Source: Dentipellis sp. KUC8613
Lineage: Eukaryota > Basidiomycota > Agaricomycetes > Russulales > Hericiaceae
Reading direction: 5' to 3'
Assembly (NCBI GenBank): GCA_002286715.1
Contig: NSJX01000071.1
Coordinates: forward strand, 13,586-26,354
Length of the DNA: 12,769 nucleotides
The notes beneath the pieces are model-generated. The model was not told the DNA's origin and ran no database searches. It worked only from the letters and a program-made list of their open reading frames with translations. The position numbers were made by a program, and so were the translations under genes. This document shows, piece by piece, positions 1 to 6,807 of this stretch; positions within the stretch are counted from its first letter, which is position 1, and each line of letters begins with the position of its first letter.

Positions 1-208
1 TAGCTGACAATCAACTCATATAGATGATATAGATGGTCTTGAATAAAGGGCAGCTGTAGCTGTAGCGTGCAATGAGTTTTCACTCTGATTAAGTGGCAGG
101 CCTTAAACAATGATGAATCTTAACAGAGAAGAGGTAATATATACATTGGACAATGAAATATATAAGACAATGAACTACTAACACATTCTTCTTTCCATCG
201 AATACGAC
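1..208. other. AT-rich sequence with no recognised feature
   Basis: No convincing open frame, RNA gene or repeat could be recognised here. The short open frames that overlap it run into the inverted-repeat region that follows and look like chance frames. Confidence 0.5.
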
Positions 209-327
209 GCGCGGGTGGACTACAACTGTCAGCCACTGCAGCTGTTTGAACTTCCACAAATGGCAGTTCAAACTGCATAATCACAGTGGGGCACGCATGC
301 GCGGGTGGACTACAACTGTCAGCCACT
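209..327 (+). repeat. Direct repeat, 29 nt, period 90
   Basis: The 29 nt at 209-237 recur exactly at 299-327; both begin GCGCGGGTGGACTACAACTG and end GCCACT. Each copy is followed by a TTTGA(A/G)CT...AGTTCAAA palindromic core, so this is a partial tandem duplication of about 90 bp whose second half has diverged. Confidence 0.9.
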
Positions 328-450
328 AAAGCTAGCTGTTTGAGCTGCCATAAATGGTAGTTCAAATGACTGCCCCGCAGAGGCATGTCACAGTGCGTGC
401 CCCACTGTGACTATGCAGTTTGAACTGCCATTTGTGGAAGTTCAAACTGC
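241..450. repeat. Long inverted repeat (57-nt arms, 96-nt spacer)
   Basis: The arm at 241-297 is the reverse complement of 394-450 with only two mismatches (positions 243 and 280). Each arm contains a self-complementary 28-nt core, TTTGAACT(T/G)CCA...TGGCAGTTCAAA-like. Four versions of the core occur, at 245-272, 339-366, 419-446 and 495-522. This is typical of a foldback or MITE-like element, although no clear target-site duplication was found. A transcript through it would form a long double-stranded hairpin. Confidence 0.88.
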
Positions 451-540
451 ACAGTCTGTCACGCATCGCCCACAGCGCTGACTGTAGCAAGTCATTTGAA
501 CTTCCAAAAATGGCAGTTCAAACGACTTCCGAGTTCCGAG

Positions 541-575
541 TGGGAGAGCTCTGTGCTCCGAGCTTAGCTCTCCCA
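541..575. repeat. Hairpin, 10-bp perfect arms
   Basis: TGGGAGAGCT at 541-550 pairs exactly with AGCTCTCCCA at 566-575 across a 15-nt loop. It sits between the inverted-repeat block and the CAG tract. Confidence 0.75.
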
Positions 576-593
576 TGCCTCTGACTTCAAAAC

Positions 594-611
594 GCGACGA
601 CAAGTCGTCGC
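594..611. repeat. Hairpin, 8-bp perfect arms
   Basis: GCGACGAC (594-601) and GTCGTCGC (604-611) are perfect reverse complements separated by AA. It lies about 90 bp upstream of the first GC-rich array. Confidence 0.75.
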
Positions 612-644
612 ACACCACACACACTCAAGCCCTCAAGAAGACCA

Positions 645-672
645 CAGCAGCAACAGCAGCAGCAGCAGCAGC
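645..672 (+). repeat. (CAG)n microsatellite
   Basis: Nine trinucleotides of CAG with one CAA interruption, ending shortly before the first GC-rich array. It could encode poly-Gln or poly-Ser on + or poly-Ala on -, but no supported gene contains it. Confidence 0.9.
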
Positions 673-699
673 CCAGGTGGCATGGAGGTAAGTGCCTCC

Positions 700-1965
700 G
701 TGCTGTATCACCCACCCACCCCTCAGTGCATGTGCCGCCTCGCGCCACCTCGCGACGCGCTGGCGATGCTCCCTCGACTGTCCTGCGACGCCCCGCCCGC
801 CCCCACGCCGCCTCGCCGCCCTCTCCCCACCCCCGCTCGATGCCCTCGTGTGTTGCACCGCGACGCCCTCGCGCCCGGCCATGCCGCCCTCGCGCTGCGT
901 CCGTGCCCTTGCAACGCCCCTGCGCCGCCTTCGCGCCACCCTGTGATGCCCTGCGACACCCCGCGCCGCCATCACCCTGCCGTCGCCCTGCCCCTGCGAC
1001 GCCGTCGCCCCGCCGTCGCGACACCACACGCCGCCCTCTACCCGCTGTCGCGGTGCCGTTGCGACACCCCGCGCCGCCCTCGCGACGCCCTGCGCCACCC
1101 CTCGCGACGCCCCGGCCATCGCCCTGCCACCGCGACGTCCGTGCCCTCGCGACGCCCCTGCGCCACCCCCGTGACGCCCTCGCGCCGCCCTGCGCCGCCC
1201 TGCGCCGCCGTCGTGATGCCCCTGCAACGCTGTTGCCCCGCCCCCATGATGCCCTCGTGCCGCCCTGCCCCGCCCTGCCCCACCGTTGCCCTGCCCCCGC
1301 GACACCCTGCGCCGCCGTCGCCCTGCCCCCGCGATGCCCCGCGCCGCCGTTGTGACGCCCCTGCAACGCTGTCGCCCCGTCGTTGCGGCGCCTCGCGACG
1401 CCCCATGCCACCCTCGCGCTGCACCCGTGAGCCTGCGGCGCCTCCGCGACGCTCCTGCGCCGCCCTTGTGATGCCCTCGCGCCGCCCTGCGATGCCCCGC
1501 CCCGCCTCTCATGACGCCCCGCAATGCCGTCGCCCCGCCGTCGCGGCGCCCCGCGATGTCCTGCACCGCCCTCGCGACGCCACACGCCACCCTCTACCCG
1601 CCCTTGCGCTGCGCCCGTGCGCTCGCGGCGCCCCGTGACACCTTGCACTGCGCCCTGCGACGCCGTGTGTGGCCCCCGCGCAGCCCCGCGACGCCCTTGC
1701 GCCAGCTCGCCGCCCTCGTGCGCGCCCCTCATGTGCCGCCCCTGTGCTGCCCTCGTGCACCTACCCCCGTGTGCCCATTGTGCCCCTGTGCTGCCATCAC
1801 GTGCCTCCCCGTGCGACCCTTGCATGCAGCCCAGGCGCTCCCATCCCGCCCTCACATCCCCGCGCCGCCTTTGTGCCGCCCTCCCATAACACCCTGGTAC
1901 GTCCCCCACATGTCCCCGTGTGACCCTCGTGTGGCCCACGCATGCAGCCCTTGTGTGCCCCCATG
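700..1965 (+). repeat. GC-rich degenerate tandem array 1
   Basis: About 1.27 kb of degenerate short units such as GCGACGCCCTCGCGCCGCC. The + strand is strongly C-skewed: in 1261-1320 I count 36 C, 14 G, 7 T and 3 A. Longer-period repeats are nested inside. 1204-1240 and 1343-1379 match over 37 nt with three C/T differences (period 139), and 1017-1044 recurs at 1573-1600. CpG density is very high. Towards the 3' end (from about 1740) units become GTG/CATG-richer and the array fades into AT-rich DNA near 1966. Open frames of 321-450 codons on the minus strand and 318 on the plus strand translate as Arg/Ala/Gly or Pro/Arg/Ala low complexity. I regard them as artefacts of base composition. Confidence 0.85.
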
Positions 1966-2600
1966 TGCTGTAGTTTCCATCATGTACTTAGTAGTTTGAA
2001 GCTTGTTTCTAGTTAATACAATTTTTTTAAATCATATTTGCCAAAACATCCACAGTTCTGATTCAGCTATGAATCAGTTTTAATTTGAGTCGGTTCCACC
2101 AAAGTCAACAGAATTTTAATCACCCCAACAGGAAGTCCATTCCCACAATCTCAGCCACATCCACTCACTTTCCGACATGTTCATTTTCTGTATGCTCTAA
2201 TACATGACCAATCACTATCAAATTTGGACTGCATATGGAAGACGGTAGTACAGACACACCGTGAATTGCTTATATTTTTAGAGCATCACAGTCGCCTGTA
2301 AACTCGAAGTCGCGTCGAGGTCATGAAATGGATCATACATGTATCATGATTTATTCAATAATTTACAGAATTCTTTTGAGTGTGTACGAGTGATTCGATT
2401 CATCGGCGAGACCCTGCGCACACTTCGTGGGAATTGCCGAAGCTGGTCATCGTCGCAGAGTCTGCACGTCTTGTCATAGCAGCTCACCACACAACCCTAC
2501 ACCCCACAGCCTGCCGTGCGCGTGTCATCAACTCACGCTAACTGACTTTCGAATGGCAGGAGAGATGCAGAGGCAGAACCGAGGGTACACGTCCAATATA
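1966..2600. other. AT-rich spacer between arrays 1 and 2
   Basis: No supported gene. It contains an 8-bp-arm palindrome at 2058-2077 (CTGATTCA, GCTA, TGAATCAG). This resembles the inner terminal motif GTTCTGATTCA of the inverted-repeat elements at 6033 and 11654, so it may be a decayed fragment of that family. The stretch 2427-2601 is mildly GC-rich without a convincing product. Confidence 0.5.
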
Positions 2601-2631
2601 GGTGCGTCCCCGCCGCTTTCACGTTAACATT

Positions 2632-2665
2632 GACTGACCACGCGAGCCTGGGATCCCGGGCTCGC
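2632..2665. repeat. Palindromic head of array 2
   Basis: GACTGACC followed by a hairpin: CGCGAGCCTGG (2641-2651), loop GATC, CCGGGCTCGCA (2656-2666). It has one T-G wobble and a terminal mismatch. The same 34-nt module recurs at 3440-3473 with three differences, each time immediately before a GC-rich array. Confidence 0.85.
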
Positions 2666-2679
2666 ATCCTTTAGTTTGG

Positions 2680-3150
2680 ATGCCCACGTCCTCCATGCCG
2701 CCCTCTGCTGCCATCTCCGCCCCTCAACGCACCCTCTCGGCCCCTCTACGCGCCGTGCGCGCCGTACACGCCCTCCACGCACCGTACGCACCGTTGACGC
2801 GCCGTTGACGTGCTCCGCCGCCCTCTGCCACCCTCTCCGCCCCTCAACGCACCCTCTCCGCCCCTCTACGCGCCGTGCGCGCCGTACACGCCGTTGACGC
2901 GCCGTTGACGCGCCCCGCCGCCCTCTGTGCTGTCCGCCGCCCTCCTCGTGCCGTCCCCGCCCTCTCTGCGCCACTTGCCGCCCTCCACGCGCCTGCCGCC
3001 ACCCTCCAGGCGCCGTATGCGCCCGCCTCCGGCCTCTGCGCCACCTCCACACGCCGTACGCGCCCTCTTCGGGCCGTACGCGCTGTCCCCGCGCCTTCCG
3101 CGCCCTCCACCGCCCTCTCCGCGCTGCCTGCCGCCCTCTCCGAAAGTGCG
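2680..3150 (+). repeat. GC-rich degenerate tandem array 2
   Basis: C-skewed, CpG-dense array in the same orientation as arrays 1 and 3, with units like CCCTCTCCGCCCCTCAACGC. A clear 120-bp period is present: 2697-2772 is nearly repeated at 2817-2892. Two blocks are shared with array 3: 2942-2964 matches 4280-4302, and the TTCGGGCC-containing block near 3061-3090 matches 4351-4380. This ties the two arrays to one family. Open frames of 206 codons (minus) and 108 codons (plus) are low complexity and are not called as genes. Confidence 0.85.
2697..2892 (+). repeat. 120-bp tandem duplication in array 2
   Basis: A 76-nt block starting GCCGCCCTCTG at 2697 recurs at 2817 with a handful of substitutions. 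The remainder of the unit (TTGACGCGCCGTTGACG-type sequence) is partly shared and partly rearranged. Confidence 0.85.
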
Positions 3151-3439
3151 ATCGACGCACGAGTGCAACGACGCTACGAGAAGGACGGTATGATAGCGTG
3201 AGAAGGGCGTGAAAAGGGCGTGCAACAGCGTGACGACGGTGCAAGATGGGCTACAGTCGAGAGGGCGGGGCGCCAGATGGCGGAATGGGGCGCGCAGACG
3301 GTGGGACATGCAGCCCACACGACAGCGCAGGCCGCAACATGCGGGCGGGCTGGAACTTGCAGGAGAGACTAAGGCAGAGAAATGACACTGCCTTGTTAAT
3401 GGTATGCAGGTATGTTGCAGCCTCTTTGGCGTAAATGTG
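3151..3439. other. Spacer between arrays 2 and 3
   Basis: Purine-richer sequence on the + strand. The part from about 3354 (GCAGGAGAGA...) resembles 2557-2601 upstream of array 2, so the duplicated module appears to include sequence 5' of the palindromic head. A 62-codon frame at 3246-3434 ends in the donor-like CAG|GTATGT, but I cannot assign a product. Confidence 0.5.
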
Positions 3440-3474
3440 GACTGACTACGCGAGCCCGGGATACCGGGCTCGCG
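3440..3474. repeat. Palindromic head of array 3
   Basis: GACTGACTA followed by perfect 11-bp arms CGCGAGCCCGG (3449-3459) and CCGGGCTCGCG (3464-3474) around a GATA loop. It is 31/34 identical to the head of array 2, at an offset of exactly 808 nt. Confidence 0.88.
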
Positions 3475-5545
3475 CCCCTCGTGCCGTCTGCTCTAGTGAC
3501 CTGGCCGCCGCCGTATGTCCCCCTCGTCACGCCCCCGTTGTGCCCCAGCACCATGCCGCACTTCTGCTGTGCCATTTCGTGCCCCAACACCAACATCGCG
3601 CCCCCGCCGCTGCGTCGCAGCCCATCGCCTCTCGGCTACGCCGTCAGCCGCGCCGCTTGCCTACTGCCGCCCCGTTCGCACCCTCGCCACCCTGCGTGCC
3701 CCAGAAACGACGCAGGAGGCGCCTCTCAGGACGCCGCCACCTAGCAACGGCTTCGTGACGCTCCGTTGACCCTCGCGCCGTGCCATTCGCGCTGCCCCGC
3801 GCGCCCCAGAAACAATGCAGGAAGTGCGTCTCGAGGCCCCGCACGTCCTAGCAACGGCGCGTGGTACTGCCCCTACACGCCTTCGTGCCGCATCGCATGC
3901 CCTCACACTACCCTACTCGCCTATCGCTGCGCTGTTCGCGCTCTCACCTGCGCGACAGGTGCTTCGCCCTGCCGCCGTTTTCTCTGCGCTCCGCGCCCTC
4001 GAGCCACGCGCGCACTGCCGAGCCACGTCCACGCCCTCGCACGCCCAACAACGGCGGCCCTCGCGCGCCCACCGTCACCCTCACGTCCACCGGGCCTCCC
4101 TCACCCGCTCACGCTCTCCAGCCCCACGCCCGCTCTCTCGCGCCACACAGCCGCCCCCACTCGCCCTGTCTCCGCCATCCTCTTCGCCCTTTCTGCGCCA
4201 TCTACGCACCGTCTGCTGCCTCCACGCACCCTCCGTCACCTCCATGCGCCCTCCGCCGCCTCCACACGCCCACCGCCGCCTCCTCGTGCCGTCCCCGCCC
4301 TCCCCGCGCCGCCTGCCGCCCTCTCCGCCGCTCTCCCGCGCCGTACATACGCGCCGTCTTCGGGCCGCACGCGCTCTCCACGTGCCCTCCGCAGCCTCCA
4401 TGCACCCTCCGCCGGCTCCTCACGCCCTCCGCCGCCCTCCCCGCCGCCCTGCCGCACTATACGCGCTGTACGTGCTGTACGCGCAACTATTGCGCCCCTT
4501 CGCGTCGCAGTCCCGCCCATCTGCATCGTCTGACACCACCCCACCCGCCAGTTCGTGCCGGCGTCACGCCCCTCTGCGCCGTTGTTGTGCCCCTTGTCGT
4601 GACACCGCCACGCCGCTCGCACGCCGTCTCGCGCCCCTCGCGCGCGCACCGTCGTGCCATGGTGCGCCCCGTCACGCCGTCGTGTGCGCTTTCGCGTTGC
4701 CATCGCGCCCCTCTTCGCCGCCGTAGCACCTTCTATCGCGCCCGCGCGCCGTCTCGCTTCACTCTCGCACAGTCACATGCCCCTCTCGCGCCCCTGCACC
4801 CAGTCTCGCGCCCCCCTCACCCTGTCGCCGCGCGCCCACCATCGCGTCACCGTCGTCCCGCTCTTCGCGACGCCGTCACGCCCCTCTCACGCTGTCTCGC
4901 ACCCCTAGTGCGCGCCCCTTCGCGCCGTTGTCGCCCTGCTTGTTGCCGTTACCGTCGCACCCCTCATCACGTTGCCATCGCCCAGCTCGTCACCCCGCTC
5001 ATCGTGACGCTGTTGCACCCCTCTCCCGCCGTCTCGCGCCCCCATTGCACCATCACCACGCCACCCTTATCGTGTCGGCGGCGCCCCACTCGTCGCAACG
5101 CCGTCATGACCCCATCCTCTCAACCCTCTTGCCGCCCTCGCCCAACCTCGCGCTGCCGCCACGCGCCTCCATCCCACGCTCTCGCCCCGCTGCCGTACAC
5201 CCCCCACCCCGCAGTCACGCACACCAGTGCCGCCGTCGCGCCGCCCTCTCAAACCCTCCGCACTGCCCTGTGCCACCGTCTCAGCCGTCTCTGCTGCGCC
5301 TCATCGGCGTCACTGCACGCCTTAGCGACGCCGGCTTGTGTCTGTGTCGTGCCTGTTTACCCCTCGGCCCTGCCTCGCGCGCGCTGTCGTGCCGCCCACG
5401 CCATCTTGCGCGTGTGGGTCCCCTCGCGCATGCCCTTGTTCCCGCCCCTCCGCCCCTCCTTGTGCGCACGCTTGGCATCTGCGTGCAGCTGCGGCCCTTG
5501 TTCGCCCTGCTCCACCCCCATATCACTGCAGCACCCCAACACGGC
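3475..5545 (+). repeat. GC-rich degenerate tandem array 3
   Basis: The largest block, about 2.07 kb, again C-skewed on + and CpG-rich. Sub-regions differ: 3480-3900 is the most complex, 4080-4450 has CCTCCGCCGCCTCC-type units shared with array 2, and 4500-5300 has CGCGCCCCTCACGCCGTC-type units. It fades into AT-rich DNA near 5545. A 588-codon frame (3861-5627) spans most of it but encodes Pro/Arg/Ala/Ser/His low complexity with no domain. Frames in the other registers and on the minus strand are also long, as expected for DNA nearly lacking TA-containing stops. Confidence 0.85.
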
Positions 5546-6032
5546 CTTTGCACTGTTGTCATGTGGTGCCTGTGTCAACATATATGTAATGATAATATTA
5601 GAAGCATTCATTCTCCTTGTCTTGTAATACCTCAACAAACATGAAAATCAGTAAATTACAAAATCTCAGCAGTCATTGCTATGTTGTTCATGTAGACACC
5701 ATAGCATAAAATGTTGAATATATATTGTTATGTGTACTAGTATAAATACTTGACTGGAAACTATGGGACCTATGGAACAGCATAGCTATCTATGGCTGCT
5801 ATGGATGCTATGGAACCCTCTGTTGGACCATCTCATTCCATAGCTACCATAGCTGGGACAATTGAGCCCCTTGCTATGAGAATTTGGATTTCTTGAGATG
5901 TAGATCAAATAAAATCCAGTGAAATTAAATAGAATCAGACAAAACATATCATAGAAGTTAAGATCAAATGAAATTGGGTAACATACAGACAAGTCAGATC
6001 AAGTCAGATCAAGTCAAGCTAGCTGATATGTA
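5546..6032. other. AT-rich spacer with short repeats
   Basis: No gene supported. It holds a cluster of GCTATGG words at 5790-5813 facing CCATAGC words at 5838-5853, able to form alternative short hairpins. It also has a purine-rich stretch with repeated AGATCAAAT(A/G)AAAT and the 10-bp tandem repeat listed separately. Confidence 0.55.
5991..6016 (+). repeat. 10-bp tandem repeat (AAGTCAGATC)
   Basis: Two perfect AAGTCAGATC units and a partial third, directly upstream of the inverted-repeat element at 6033. Confidence 0.8.
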
Positions 6033-6193
6033 GCAGGTTCTGATTGAGCCAGGGGGAGATATTTCATCTCACTTCATTATTACTTGGGGAGATGATAAAA
6101 TTAAGAACTCATTAGTATTTACTGAGATGAAATCCTCCCTCCTGGCTGAATCAGATCCTGCCACACATGTGATGGCCCACTCCCAACTAGTAG
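6033..6193. mobile_element. MITE-like inverted-repeat element, copy 1
   Basis: The left arm (6033-6071), starting GCAGGTTCTGATTGAGCC, is an imperfect reverse complement of the right arm (6123-6162). Beyond the right inner arm, 6163-6193 reads, in reverse complement, CTACTAGTTGGGAGTGGGCC. This matches the start of the arm at 12732-12769, so the outer tip is intact on the right and eroded or lost on the left. There is no coding capacity and the interior is AT-rich. It belongs with the elements at 11654 and 12732. Confidence 0.78.
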
Positions 6194-6201
6194 AGAAAAA
6201 A

Positions 6202-6236
6202 AGGCCGCAAATGTTTTCGGACTCGAAAGGCGGCCT
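6202..6236. repeat. Nested-stem hairpin
   Basis: AGGCCGC (6202-6208) pairs with GCGGCCT (6230-6236). Inside it, TTTCG and CGAAA pair around GACT. It lies just outside the MITE-like copy 1. Its function is unknown, and with only T-poor sequence downstream it does not look like a simple terminator. Confidence 0.6.
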
Positions 6237-6782
6237 GAAATTGGGCCTGTGACTTTGAGTCGCCTGTTACAGTCCGGTAACGCCTGTGATGCGTGACGAG
6301 TGCAGCCAAACGCTTGGATACCAGCGGTGCCGCCACATCCCCCGATCCCGACCTCCTACCTGAATGTTGCAGTGAATGCTTGTGGCACCCGCCCTGCATA
6401 CGCATCGGGGACCACTACCCCGTGCACCTCGCCATGAACAGCAACCGAACATCGCATCGTTCTACCGTTGCCTCTCGCCGTCGCCCATCAGTGCTCTTGC
6501 CCGCCGCACGCTCTGTCTGCACTCGTGCTGCTGCCCCTGCCGGTGCGCGTGATCCGCCTCGCTTCAGCGATGCCACCGCCTACGCTGGCACATCAATGCA
6601 CAATGTCATCCCCGCCGCCGAGCGACAGTGCCACAACGTGAGACAGGCACAAGGACAGTAGTAGGTGAGGCCTGGTGGTTTGGCCAGCATGTCTTACGTG
6701 CCACTGTGCTCACTGTCTACAGTCTGAGTCTTGCTTGTATGTACTGACCTGAGACATAGTCTCAAGCCACTACTGTATCCTG
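6237..6782. other. Upstream region of the 6808 gene, no supported gene
   Basis: A 122-codon + strand frame (6293-6661) opens with GTG rather than ATG and shows no recognisable motif. A GTGAGG...TACAG pair at 6665-6722 could be a 58-nt intron of an untranslated leader. I see nothing firm otherwise. Confidence 0.4.
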
Positions 6783-6789
6783 TATATAA
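6783..6789 (+). promoter_or_regulatory. Possible TATA box
   Basis: TATATAA lies 19 nt upstream of the ATG at 6808. If it is the true TATA box, transcription would start near or past that ATG, which favours the next in-frame ATG at 6865. Confidence 0.35.
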
Positions 6790-6807
6790 TGATGTCCTCT
6801 GCACGAA

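Noticed and set aside
587..1939. 450-codon open frame on the - strand, and a 321-codon frame overlapping it
   Set aside because: Gly/Arg/Ala-rich translation of array 1 in several frames at once, without any recognisable motif; a compositional artefact.
2632..3474. Palindromic heads as tRNA genes or intrinsic terminators
   Set aside because: The stems are simple hairpins without the D/T arm boxes of a tRNA and without a following T tract.
3861..5627. 588-codon open frame on the + strand
   Set aside because: It lies inside GC-rich array 3. The translation is Pro/Arg/Ala/Ser/His low complexity with no domain, and equally long frames exist in other registers, as expected where TA-containing stops are nearly absent.
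6293..6661. 122-codon + strand frame upstream of the main gene
   Set aside because: No ATG start, no recognisable motif and no supported splice to the downstream gene.
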